20,186 nt of DNA, taken from the NCBI GenBank assembly GCA_026984385.1, contig JALSSH010000084.1, positions 1 to 20,186 on the forward strand, read 5' to 3'. This document shows, in pieces, positions 6,575-13,579 of this stretch. The DNA is from Ardenticatenia bacterium. GTDB taxonomy: Bacteria > Chloroflexota > Anaerolineae > Aggregatilineales > Aggregatilineaceae. Position numbers and translations under genes: made by a program. Under the pieces are notes generated by a model. The model saw only the letters and a program-made list of their open reading frames with translations. It ran no database searches and was not told the DNA's origin. The stretch's first letter is position 1, and each line of letters opens with the position of its first letter.

Positions 6575-7606
6575 ATGCGAAAGATCGGGCTATTTCTATT
6601 GCTTGCGCTGGTGGCATTGGGCGCGGTGGCGCTGGGACAAACACACCCCGCCGACGCCCAAACCCACACCACGCCGTACTACTTCATCGCCATTCATTGC
6701 GAACCGGACGCTCCAGAGGCCATCGCGCGCAATTTCGAGGTGCTGCGGGAGATGGTGGCCTACGCAGACGCCTATAACGTCAAGCTCACGATCATGTTTA
6801 CCGCGCAATGGGCAGATTACGTCTCCGCCGACCCCGCGCGTCTCGCCGAGGTGCAAAGCTGGATGGAAAACGGGCACGAGATCGCCGCCCATCATCACAG
6901 CATTTATCACGGCAGTTGGGACGGCTATACGGATTTTCCGCCGGAAGCAGTGCGCGCACAAGGGAAAGACCCCCAAGCGTACCTCGGCTCATTGGACGAT
7001 TACATCGCCGCGCTGCGTCGGGTGAACCCGAACATTCAAGCCGGTTGTGTCAACGACGAGCAGAACAAACAGGTGATGCCGGACGCGATCGTTTACGACA
7101 CCTGCTCCGGCTTTGCCAATACGGGCGACCCCGGGCGACGGCTCGGTGACAGTATGCCGGAAAAAGGCATCAACACGTTTATCACGGTGGGCACGGTCAA
7201 CGGCGTTCAACGCAAATGGTTGGCCCATTACCAAATCTACCACGATCCACAAAACGGTTTTCGCGCCATGATGAGCATGGACGGCGGCGTTTACGGCGCG
7301 ATCACGCACGGCGCGGACGGACAAGATAGACCGCTCTACGATTTTTTGGACGCGGTGCGCGAAGTGGACCCCGAAGGCGCGCTCAGCCGCACGGTCTCGC
7401 AGGTCATGGAAGAAGAGCTGTTGCCGGAAGTGGAATTGTCGGACGAGGTGATCAACGCACCCTATAGCGAAAATCGCCCCCCAAACTCCGCTCAAAGCGG
7501 CGGCATGGGGGGCGGAAAATGCGGTGATGGGGTTTGCGATCAGTTCGAGCGCGAACACCCGGGCGCCTGCCCCCAGGATTGCCCGCAAGCCACCACCGCG
7601 CCTTGA
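6575..7606 (+). CDS. Secreted polysaccharide-deacetylase-like protein with C-terminal Cys motif
   Basis: A 343-residue exported protein, and the only plus-strand gene here. A Sec signal peptide is evident: MRK, a Leu/Ala core to about residue 21, and a likely cleavage site near ADAQ (26-29). The mature part looks like a NodB/CE4 deacetylase barrel: AIHCEPD (39-45) near strand 1 and an HSxxH metal motif HSIYH (108-112) after NGHEIAAHH. The classical first motif TFDDG is not visible, so metal binding and activity are uncertain. The C-terminus, after a Gly-rich spacer (309-314), carries CGDGVC (316-321) and CPQDC (332-336), a short Cys tail seen in other secreted proteins. The ATG at 6575 follows AGGAAGG; longer in-frame openings upstream lack a ribosome-binding site. 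Substrate unknown. Confidence 0.75.
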   Translation: MRKIGLFLLLALVALGAVALGQTHPADAQTHTTPYYFIAIHCEPDAPEAIARNFEVLREMVAYADAYNVKLTIMFTAQWADYVSADPARLAEVQSWMENGHEIAAHHHSIYHGSWDGYTDFPPEAVRAQGKDPQAYLGSLDDYIAALRRVNPNIQAGCVNDEQNKQVMPDAIVYDTCSGFANTGDPGRRLGDSMPEKGINTFITVGTVNGVQRKWLAHYQIYHDPQNGFRAMMSMDGGVYGAITHGADGQDRPLYDFLDAVREVDPEGALSRTVSQVMEEELLPEVELSDEVINAPYSENRPPNSAQSGGMGGGKCGDGVCDQFEREHPGACPQDCPQATTAP

Positions 7607-7611
7607 CGTGC

Positions 7612-8403
7612 TTAGAGCGCCGTCAGGATAAGCGGCGGCGCACCGTTCGCCATCACCGCGATGGTGTGCTCAAAGTGTGCGCAAAGCGAGCCGTCGCGGG
7701 TGACCACCGTCCAATGGTCGGGCAAGACGCGCGTTGGCGGTCGCCCGACCATGACCATCGGCTCTAACGCGAAGGTCATGCCGGGCACCAGCGGCACACT
7801 GTGGAAACGGCGCGCCAACTTGCCGCGCGGCCACCAATTGGGAATTTGCGGCTCTTCGTGCATAGCGCGCCCCACACCGTGACCGGTGTACTCGCGCACC
7901 ACGTTGTAGCCGTGTTTTTCCACGTATTGCTGAATAGCGCGCGAAATATCGCGGGTTTGTTTGCCTGCGCGCGCGGTGTCGATCCCCTCGGAAAGCGCTT
8001 GTTCGGTGATCTGGAGCAGGCGTTGAGCTTCTTCGCTGATCTGGCCCACGCCTGCCGTAAAAGCAGAATCTCCCACAAAACCGCGATACACCGCGCCGCA
8101 ATCTATGCTGACGATGTCGCCTTCTTGCAAAATGCGGTCTTCTCGGGGGATGCCGTGCACCAACTCCTCATTGATCGAGGCGGTGATGGTGGCGGGGAAA
8201 GGATGACGGCTGCCGGGTGGATAACCCAAAAAGGCCGGTATGGCGTCGTGGGAACGGATCACGTCTTCGGCGATAGCGTCCAGCTCCTTGGTGCTCACGC
8301 CCGGGCGGATCGCTTCGCGCGCGGCTTGTAGCGCCAGCGCCGTGATGCGCCCCGCCTCACGCATAATAACCAGTTCTTCGGCAGTTTTCGGGATCACGGG
8401 CAT
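7612..8403 (-). CDS. map: Methionine aminopeptidase, type I
   Basis: A 263-residue enzyme that removes the initiator methionine from new proteins in the cytoplasm. The five metal ligands of the pita-bread fold are present: D101 (SIDCG), D112 (FVGDSAFT), H175 (YTGHGVGRAMHEEP), E214 (FALEPM) and E245 (HFEHTI). H83 in VHGIP is the usual substrate-contact histidine. The length is normal for type Ia without an N-terminal zinc extension. I chose the ATG at 8403 because AGGAGGGG precedes it and the homologous N-terminus starts there. A start at 8451 would fall in the loop of the terminator-like hairpin. It lies directly after secY with no adk between, and its stop is 5 nt from that of the convergent deacetylase gene. 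No promoter of its own is visible. Confidence 0.96.
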   Translation of the reverse strand: MPVIPKTAEELVIMREAGRITALALQAAREAIRPGVSTKELDAIAEDVIRSHDAIPAFLGYPPGSRHPFPATITASINEELVHGIPREDRILQEGDIVSIDCGAVYRGFVGDSAFTAGVGQISEEAQRLLQITEQALSEGIDTARAGKQTRDISRAIQQYVEKHGYNVVREYTGHGVGRAMHEEPQIPNWWPRGKLARRFHSVPLVPGMTFALEPMVMVGRPPTRVLPDHWTVVTRDGSLCAHFEHTIAVMANGAPPLILTAL

Positions 8404-8432
8404 CGCTTTTGCCCCTCCTGAAGCGTCCACAA

Positions 8433-8464
8433 AAGGAAGCGGGGCGGCCATTTGCCCGCCCCGC
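8433..8464 (-). terminator. Intrinsic terminator or attenuator between secY and map
   Basis: On the minus strand a perfect 9-bp GC stem (GCGGGGCGG/CCGCCCCGC, 8456-8464 with 8439-8447) with an 8-nt loop is followed by TTCCTTTT. It begins 16 nt after the secY stop. The tail is interrupted by two cytosines, so termination may be partial, which would let map be expressed by read-through. Confidence 0.65.
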
Positions 8465-8480
8465 GCGTGTTTGTTGCGCC

Positions 8481-9806
8481 CTAGCGGATAAATCCGTCGT
8501 AGTTGCGCATGGTGAGCTGCGCTTCCAATTGGCGCATGGTGTCGATCACCACGCCCACCACGATGATTAACCCGGCGCTGCTGATCACCAGGGCAGGGTT
8601 ACGGCTGACTGCCGCCGGCCCCAGCACCCAGCGCTGCACAATCTGCATAAAACCGGGCAAGATGGCCACCGCGCCCAAGAAAAGCGCGCCTACCAACGTA
8701 ATGCGGTTCACGATGCGGTTGATGTACTCTTGCGTGCGTCGCCCGGGGCGGATGCCCGGGATAAACCCGCCGTTCTTTTGCAGGTTTTCGGCCAAGTTCT
8801 GGTTTTGGATCATCACGCCGGTGTAAAAGTACGTGAAGCCCACCACCAGCAGGAAGTAGACTACCCAATAGGTCAACCCGCGTTGATTGCCGAAGGTGTT
8901 TTGGATTTGGGTAGCGATCTCGCCGCTGAAAAAGCCCGCCACGATCGCCGGAAAAGTGACGATAGACTGGGCGAAGATAAGCGGGATCATGCCGGCGGTG
9001 TTGACTTTAAGCGGGACGTAGGTTTGCCCGCCGCCGTAGAGCTTGCGCCCGCGCACGCGCTTCCCATACTGAACGGGGATGCGCCGCTCGCCTTCTTGGA
9101 TGACCACAATCACGATCACTGTGACAATGCTCAGCACCAGGAACGCCGTCAGGTTAAAGACGAAGTGCGTTTGCAGCAAATTGAACAAATTCGCCGGCAC
9201 ACGCGCCACGATGCCCGCAAAGATGATGATCGAGATGCCGTTGCCGATACCTTGTTCGGTGATCAGCTCGCCGAGCCAAATGGCGAACATTGTACCGGCG
9301 GTCATGGTGGTGATGACGGCAACGGTCGTTAACAGATCGCTCCCTGCGCCGAAGCCAAACCCAGGGATCAACGTGGTGCCGGGTTGCACCTGGTCTACCT
9401 GGCTTTGGAAGATGTTGATCTGGCCGATCGCTTGCAGCGCAGCCATCGGGATCGAGAGATAGTAGGTGTAGCGGTTGATCTTGTCCTGGCCGCCCGGCTC
9501 TTTGGAGATCGCTTCCAGTTGCGGGATGATGGGCACCAGCAACTGCAAGATAATCGAGGCGGTGATGTAGGGGTACACGCCGTTGGCGATCACGCTAAAG
9601 TTGGAGACCGCGCCGCCCGAAAGCAGATTGAGCACGCTGAGGAAGCCTTGATTTTCATCCTTGAAGAGCGTGTCCAGTGCGCCTCGGTCTACCCCAGGCA
9701 CGGTCACATGAGCAGCGAATTGGTAGATCAACAAGATGAACAGCGTGTAAAGGATTTTCCGCCGCAAGTCCGGCAGACGGAAGGTATTCCGTAGCGCCTC
9801 AAGCAT
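8481..9806 (-). CDS. secY: Protein translocase subunit SecY
   Basis: A 441-residue polytopic membrane protein, the pore of the Sec translocon with SecE and SecG. Ten hydrophobic segments can be traced. Family landmarks include TVPGVD (35-40) after TM1, the plug region GGAVSNFSV, YPYITASIILQLL in TM2, the GERRIPVQY loop followed by KVNTAGMIPLIFA, and the C-terminal cytoplasmic loop KNGGFIPGIRPG. The length is typical of bacterial SecY. The ATG is preceded by AAGGA. It lies 95 nt after rplO, and that gap contains a perfect 11-bp hairpin; a terminator-like hairpin follows the gene. Placement at the end of the spc genes is standard. Confidence 0.98.
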   Translation of the reverse strand: MLEALRNTFRLPDLRRKILYTLFILLIYQFAAHVTVPGVDRGALDTLFKDENQGFLSVLNLLSGGAVSNFSVIANGVYPYITASIILQLLVPIIPQLEAISKEPGGQDKINRYTYYLSIPMAALQAIGQINIFQSQVDQVQPGTTLIPGFGFGAGSDLLTTVAVITTMTAGTMFAIWLGELITEQGIGNGISIIIFAGIVARVPANLFNLLQTHFVFNLTAFLVLSIVTVIVIVVIQEGERRIPVQYGKRVRGRKLYGGGQTYVPLKVNTAGMIPLIFAQSIVTFPAIVAGFFSGEIATQIQNTFGNQRGLTYWVVYFLLVVGFTYFYTGVMIQNQNLAENLQKNGGFIPGIRPGRRTQEYINRIVNRITLVGALFLGAVAILPGFMQIVQRWVLGPAAVSRNPALVISSAGLIIVVGVVIDTMRQLEAQLTMRNYDGFIR

Positions 9807-9854
9807 AAGTCTTTGTCCTTATTCCTTGTTGGCCGACGACGTAAAGCCAGCTAC

Positions 9855-9890
9855 GGCGAAGGGCGCGCGTGGGGCGCGCGCCCTTGCGCC
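9855..9890 (-). other. Strong hairpin in the rplO-secY gap
   Basis: AAGGGCGCGCG (9859-9869) pairs perfectly with CGCGCGCCCTT (9875-9885) around a 5-nt loop. A further 4 bp (GGCG 9855-9858 with CGCC 9887-9890) stack outside a single bulged G. No T-tract follows, so it is more likely an mRNA processing, stability or attenuation element than an intrinsic terminator. Confidence 0.7.
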
Positions 9891-9901
9891 GAGTCTCGTC
9901 A

Positions 9902-10432
9902 TCACTGGGTGCGTTGCTGACGCAGAGCCTCGACTTGTTCCTTGCGCAGCTTCTTAACCGTTGCGCGCGCGCCGGTCAGCAAGAGTTCCAGTTTGTGCAC
10001 CGAGCCGCCCGCTTCCTCAATCGCCGCTTGGGCGCTTTTGGAAAAGCGGTGCGCGTGCACGTCCAGCTTAAAGGGCAACTCGCCGCGCCCCAATATCACA
10101 ACCGGCTTGTCGGCTTTTTTGATCAAGCCCTTGGCCGCCATGGTTTGCGGGGTTGCCGTCTCGCCTTCCTGAAAAACGCGCGCCAAGCCTTCCAAGTTCA
10201 CTTCCTGATATTCGATGCGGAAGATGTTGGTAAAGCCGCGCTTGAAAGGCAAACGCCGCGCCAGGGGCAATTGCCCACCCTCAAAGTACGGTGAAACGCC
10301 GCCACCGCTGCGCGCGTTCTGGCCCTTGGTGCCGCGACCGGCGGTCTTGCCTTTGCCGGCGCTATAGCCACGACCTACGCGCGTGCGCTTTTTCTTCGCG
10401 CCCTTGGCCGGGCGCAGATGATGGAGCTTCAT
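9902..10432 (-). CDS. rplO: 50S ribosomal protein L15 (uL15)
   Basis: A 176-residue protein of the large subunit. The basic, Gly-rich N-terminus (RVGRGYSAGKGKTAGRGTKG, about 18-37) that threads into 23S rRNA is clear, followed by FEGGQLPLARRLPFKRGF (50-67) and the C-terminal globular domain. It is longer than the E. coli protein (144 residues), mainly at the C-terminal end (LRKEQVEALRQQRTQ). The ATG overlaps the rpmD stop as ATGA, with GGAGG 9 nt upstream. A 95-nt gap with a hairpin separates it from secY. Confidence 0.97.
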   Translation of the reverse strand: MKLHHLRPAKGAKKKRTRVGRGYSAGKGKTAGRGTKGQNARSGGGVSPYFEGGQLPLARRLPFKRGFTNIFRIEYQEVNLEGLARVFQEGETATPQTMAAKGLIKKADKPVVILGRGELPFKLDVHAHRFSKSAQAAIEEAGGSVHKLELLLTGARATVKKLRKEQVEALRQQRTQ

Positions 10433-10620
10433 GCTTCGATTTCCTCCACCTTGACCAGATGGCTGATTTTGTTAACCATGCCCCGAATGGGCGGGGTGTC
10501 GTCATGGACGACGCTGGATTGCAAGCGGCGCAACCCTAAGGAGCGCACGGTTTCCTTTTGACGCTTAGGATAACCGATTGGGCTTTTGACCAGCGTAATC
10601 CGCAGTTTTTTCTCGCTCAT
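10429..10620 (-). CDS. rpmD: 50S ribosomal protein L30 (uL30)
   Basis: A 63-residue small L30 of the bacterial type, with LRITLVKSPIGYPKRQKETVRSLGL compactly matching the family in residues 5-29 and IRGMVNKISHLVKVEE at the end. I chose the ATG at 10620 because it overlaps the rpsE stop as ATGA and the family starts near here; the reading frame extends upstream only within rpsE. It overlaps rplO by 4 nt, so rpsE-rpmD-rplO are translationally coupled. Confidence 0.96.
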   Translation of the reverse strand: MSEKKLRITLVKSPIGYPKRQKETVRSLGLRRLQSSVVHDDTPPIRGMVNKISHLVKVEEIEA

Positions 10621-11165
10621 GCCTGCCCTTCCCTCCGCTTGCCGCGCAACCAAAACGGCTGGAGTTCGGCGGGGTTTTTGTCGCGCATTTTCGCCAGCTC
10701 GTGCGCATCGATCAGTTGGTCGAGCGCTTCCAGCGTGGCATGGGCCACGTTGAGAATATTCGGGCTACCCTGGCTCTTGCTGAGGATGTCACGCACGCCT
10801 GCCGCTTCTAACACGGCACGCACCCCACCGCCCGCGATAACGCCCGTGCCCGGAGAAGCGGGCTTCAGCAACACTTTGGCGCCGCCGCGCTTGCCGAGCA
10901 CTTCGTGCGGGATCGTGGTGCCGCTGAGCGACACCGGGTGCATATTGCGCCGCGCACGCTCCGAAGCCTTACGGATGGCGTCCGGCACGCCGCGTGCCTT
11001 GCCGATGCCTATCCCAACCTGGCCCTTGTTGTCGCCGACAACGACCACTGCACGGAAGGCGAAACGGCGACCACCCTTCACCACTTTGGCGACGCGCGTA
11101 ATATCAATCACGCGCTCGTCGAGTTCTTCGCGTTCCTCGTCGCGCCGAGGCTCTCGTCTTCCCAT
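10617..11165 (-). CDS. rpsE: 30S ribosomal protein S5 (uS5)
   Basis: A 182-residue small-subunit protein with the double-stranded-RNA-binding-like S5 domain: VIDITRVAKVVKGGRRFAF (19-37), VVVGDNKGQVGIGIGKA (40-56), then the C-terminal domain with GGAKVLLKPASPGTGVIAGG and NILNVAHATLEAL. S5 lies at the mRNA entry channel and affects decoding accuracy. The ATG at 11165 follows GGAGAG; an upstream in-frame start at 11207 has no support. It is separated from rplR by 75 nt containing a long hairpin, and overlaps rpmD by 4 nt. Confidence 0.97.
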   Translation of the reverse strand: MGRREPRRDEEREELDERVIDITRVAKVVKGGRRFAFRAVVVVGDNKGQVGIGIGKARGVPDAIRKASERARRNMHPVSLSGTTIPHEVLGKRGGAKVLLKPASPGTGVIAGGGVRAVLEAAGVRDILSKSQGSPNILNVAHATLEALDQLIDAHELAKMRDKNPAELQPFWLRGKRREGQA

Positions 11166-11183
11166 CTTTCTCTCCAAAATCTC

Positions 11184-11226
11184 AGTCGGGGGGCAGCGCG
11201 CCACCAACGGGGCTGCCCTGCCGACT
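11184..11226 (-). other. Two-tier hairpin in the rplR-rpsE gap
   Basis: AGTCGG (11184-11189) pairs with CCGACT (11221-11226), and GGGCAGC (11191-11197) pairs with GCTGCCC (11212-11218), separated by a 1x2 internal loop and closing a 14-nt loop. It occupies most of the 75-nt gap. There is no T-tract on the minus strand, so termination by the intrinsic route is unlikely. Confidence 0.65.
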
Positions 11227-11240
11227 TGCTCGGTGTTGCG

Positions 11241-11603
11241 TTAGAAGTCCAATCCGGCTTCGCGGGCGGCGTCGGCCAGGGCTTTGACCCGACCGTGATA
11301 CTTATACCCCCCCCGATCGAAGATCACCTTTTTGATGCCCAGCGCCAAAGCGCGCTTGGCGACCAGCTCGCCCACCAACTGGGCGGCCTCGGTTTTGCTT
11401 TTGCCTGCCACCTGGTCGCGCAGCTCACGGTCAATGGTGGAGGCCGCTACCAGGGTATGCCCCACCGTGTCGTCAATGATCTGCGCGTAGATGTGCCCCA
11501 AGCTGCGGAACACGTTCAAACGAGGCCGTTCGGGCGTGCCGAAGATTCTGGCACGCACACGACGATGCCGACGGATGCGTGCTTTACGACTTTTTTCGCT
11601 CAT
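11241..11603 (-). CDS. rplR: 50S ribosomal protein L18 (uL18)
   Basis: A 120-residue protein that binds 5S rRNA with L5. The basic N-terminus (RKARIRRHRRVRARIFG, 6-22) is followed by PRLNVFRSLGHIYAQIIDD (27-45) and the typical end FDRGGYKYHGRVKALADAAREAGLDF region. Length is normal. The ATG at 11603 has a modest GAGAG upstream and lies 28 nt after the rplF stop. Confidence 0.97.
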   Translation of the reverse strand: MSEKSRKARIRRHRRVRARIFGTPERPRLNVFRSLGHIYAQIIDDTVGHTLVAASTIDRELRDQVAGKSKTEAAQLVGELVAKRALALGIKKVIFDRGGYKYHGRVKALADAAREAGLDF

Positions 11604-11631
11604 CGGTTTTCACTCTCTACGCCACTACAGC

Positions 11632-12177
11632 CTAGCCAACCTTGCCAGCCTTACCGGCCTTGCGGCGGACGTATTCGCCCTGATACCGCACGCCCTTGCC
11701 CTTATACGGCTCCGGCGGGCGCAACTTGCGGATATTGGCCGCGATCTGCCCCACCACCTGTTTGTCGATCCCACGAACGCGCACCAAACGGCCACGTTCT
11801 TCCACCACAAACTCCACGTCTTGCGGGGGTTGGACTTCGATAGGGTGGGAATAGCCCAAGTGCATGACCAGCGTTTGGCCTTGCATCTCGGCGCGATAGC
11901 CCACACCCACGACTTCCAACACCTTCTCAAACCCCTCGCTGACGCCCGAAACCATGTTGGCGATCAGCGCACGGGTCATGCCGTGAAGCGCGCGGTGGCG
12001 CTTTTGGTCGGTCGGGCGTTCCACGACGATCTGCCCGTCTTGCTGCTTGATCGTCATATCCACCGGAAAACGGTGGGAAAGTTCGCCCTTGGGTCCCTTT
12101 ACCGTCACCAAAGAGCCGTCAATGGTGACTTGAACCTTGTCTGGGATCGGAATGGGTTGCTTCCCAATACGTGACAC
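11632..12177 (-). CDS. rplF: 50S ribosomal protein L6 (uL6)
   Basis: A 181-residue large-subunit protein made of two tandem L6 folds. Landmarks are SRIGKQPIPIPDKVQVTIDG at the start, VKGPKGELSH (28-37), then the second copy with YSHPIEVQPP and the C-terminal signature PEPYKGKGVRYQGEYVRRKAGK. It starts with GTG at 12177, preceded by GGAAGG. The 171-nt gap before it (to rpsH) is unusually long for this cluster and contains several hairpins. Confidence 0.97.
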   Translation of the reverse strand: MSRIGKQPIPIPDKVQVTIDGSLVTVKGPKGELSHRFPVDMTIKQQDGQIVVERPTDQKRHRALHGMTRALIANMVSGVSEGFEKVLEVVGVGYRAEMQGQTLVMHLGYSHPIEVQPPQDVEFVVEERGRLVRVRGIDKQVVGQIAANIRKLRPPEPYKGKGVRYQGEYVRRKAGKAGKVG

Positions 12178-12348
12178 GGTTCTTTCCTTCCTTTTCCTTA
12201 CGCAACGGGGTTGCGCGTGGGGGCTACTGGCCGGACTAGGGCGGGCTGTAGAGCTTCTGGGCGAAGTGTGCCTTGCGCGCCTCGCCCAGCGCCTCTACTT
12301 GCGCCCGTCGCCCGGTTCAGGCGTATGTCGGCGCGTGCCGGTCTGGGG
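12178..12348 (-). other. Long hairpin-rich gap between rpsH and rplF
   Basis: This 171-nt spacer has no credible gene. It holds a 6-bp hairpin with a GGG loop (CGCAAC/GTTGCG, 12201-12215) and an 8-bp stem CTGGGCGA/TCGCCCAG (12257-12264 with 12282-12289; 17-nt loop) with three more outer pairs. A 6-bp stem GTCTGG/CCAGAC (12341-12357) has the rpsH stop codon straddling its loop. The G-purine-rich end gives the rplF ribosome-binding site. Confidence 0.6.
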
Positions 12349-12753
12349 TCACCAGACGTAGCACAACACCTCGCCGCCAACGCCCATCCGACGCGCTTGC
12401 TGTCCGGTCATAACGCCCTTGGGGGTCGTCAGGATGGCGATGCCCATCCCGCTCAACACCCAGGGAATTTCCTTTTTGCCCACGTAAATCCGACGTCCGG
12501 GCTTGCTCACACGCTCTAGATGAGAGATGACCGGGCGACGCTGACGACGCGGGCCCCAATATTTCAGGTCGATCTCCACATTCAGCTTGGGCGACGTGCC
12601 CGTCACTCGGTAATCCTCGATGTAGCCTTCTTCTTTCAGGATTCGCGCGATCTCAACCTTCATCCTAGAATGCGGCATCGAGACGGTGGCGTGTTTCGCC
12701 ATCAGCGCATTGCGAATCCGCGTCAACATATCGGCAATCGGGTCGTTAACCAT
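12349..12753 (-). CDS. rpsH: 30S ribosomal protein S8 (uS8)
   Basis: A 134-residue small-subunit protein that binds the central domain of 16S rRNA and in some bacteria represses spc mRNA. Visible landmarks: DPIADMLTRIRNA (4-16), KVEIARILKEEGYI (32-45), and the C-terminal RNA-binding signature VLSGMGIAILTTPKGVMTG followed by GGEVLCYVW. Length is normal. The ATG at 12753 is preceded by GGAGG; rpsN ends 15 nt upstream. An unusual 171-nt spacer follows it. Confidence 0.97.
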   Translation of the reverse strand: MVNDPIADMLTRIRNALMAKHATVSMPHSRMKVEIARILKEEGYIEDYRVTGTSPKLNVEIDLKYWGPRRQRRPVISHLERVSKPGRRIYVGKKEIPWVLSGMGIAILTTPKGVMTGQQARRMGVGGEVLCYVW

Positions 12754-12768
12754 CGTTCCTCCGCCTGC

Positions 12769-12975
12769 TTACCAGCTTGACTTCGCCACGCCCGGAATCT
12801 TGCCCTCCAGGGCCAATTCGCGGAAGTGGATGCGGCACAGCCCAAAGCGGCGCATATAACCGCGCGGACGCCCGCAGATCTTGCCCGAGTTCGGGTCACG
12901 GTATTGGCACCGGTTGCGCACGCGCACCTTGTATTTCCGCTTGGACTCACGGGCGACCAGTGATTTCCTTGCCAT
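12769..12975 (-). CDS. rpsN: 30S ribosomal protein S14, type Z-like with altered zinc site (uS14)
   Basis: A 68-residue S14 of the short, zinc-binding class, as shown by GRPRGYMRRFGLCRIHFRELA (35-55) and the GKIPGVAKSSW end. The usual zinc knuckle is CxxC...CxxC. Here the first pair is C23 and C34 with ten residues between (QYRDPNSGKI), and the second is C47 and H50. This is an insertion of about seven to eight residues plus a Cys-to-His change, giving a CCCH set that could still bind zinc. The protein is otherwise intact and sits in the standard rplE-rpsN-rpsH order. The ATG at 12975 follows GGAGG. S14 binds the 30S head and is needed late in assembly. Confidence 0.95.
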   Translation of the reverse strand: MARKSLVARESKRKYKVRVRNRCQYRDPNSGKICGRPRGYMRRFGLCRIHFRELALEGKIPGVAKSSW

Positions 12976-12996
12976 AACGCTTATCCTCCCAGCCGC

Positions 12997-13545
12997 TTAG
13001 CTTTCGCGGAACGGCATACCCAACAAAGCGAGCAGCCGCCGTCCTTCCTCGTCGTTTTGCGCGGTGGTGACGATGGTCACCTCAAAGCCGCGCACCTTGT
13101 CGATCTTGTCGTAGTCAATTTCCGGGAAAAGGAGCTGTTCCCGAACCCCCAGTGTGTAGTTGCCGCGCCCGTCGAAAGCGTCTGGGCTGACGCCGCGAAA
13201 GTCACGGGTACGCGGTAGTGCCACGTTCATCAGGCGGTCGAGGAAGGCCCACATCCGCTCGCCGCGCAAGTCCACCTTCACACCGATAGCGCGCCCTTCC
13301 CGCAACTTGAAACCGGCGATGCTTTTGCGCGCGCGGGTGATGACGGGCTGTTGGCCGGTGATGGTGCGCAAGTCTTCCACCGCGCCATCTAGCGCTTTGG
13401 CGTTGTCCAACGCCTCGCCCACGCCGACGTTGAGCACCACTTTGGTAATGCGCGGCACACGCATCGGCGTTGTGAAGCCGAATTCTTCCATCAACGCCGG
13501 AACGATCTCCTTGCGATAGCGTTCCAGCAAACGATTTGTCGCCAT
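12997..13545 (-). CDS. rplE: 50S ribosomal protein L5 (uL5)
   Basis: A 182-residue protein that binds 5S rRNA and contacts the P-site tRNA elbow. Landmarks: VPRITKVVLNVGVGEA (30-45), LRTITGQQPVITRARKSIAGFKLREG (59-84 region), LPRTRDFRGVSPDAFDGRGNY and FPEIDYDKI near the C-terminus. Length is normal for bacteria. The ATG at 13545 is preceded by AAAGGA, 34 nt after rplX. Confidence 0.97.
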   Translation of the reverse strand: MATNRLLERYRKEIVPALMEEFGFTTPMRVPRITKVVLNVGVGEALDNAKALDGAVEDLRTITGQQPVITRARKSIAGFKLREGRAIGVKVDLRGERMWAFLDRLMNVALPRTRDFRGVSPDAFDGRGNYTLGVREQLLFPEIDYDKIDKVRGFEVTIVTTAQNDEEGRRLLALLGMPFRES

Positions 13546-13579
13546 GTTCCTTTACACCTCAACTCCGTGCTGACGGGTA

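Noticed and set aside
8404..8451. Earlier map start at 8451
   Set aside because: The codon falls in the loop of the terminator-like hairpin and lacks a ribosome-binding site, while 8403 follows AGGAGGGG and matches the family N-terminus.
9859..9885. Intrinsic terminator after rplO
   Set aside because: The stem is strong but no T-tract follows on either strand, and secY belongs to the same cluster.
10905..11843. Plus-strand open frame of 312 codons across rpsE, rplR and rplF
   Set aside because: It lies opposite three conserved ribosomal protein genes and shows no domain or ribosome-binding site; it is a GC-rich shadow.
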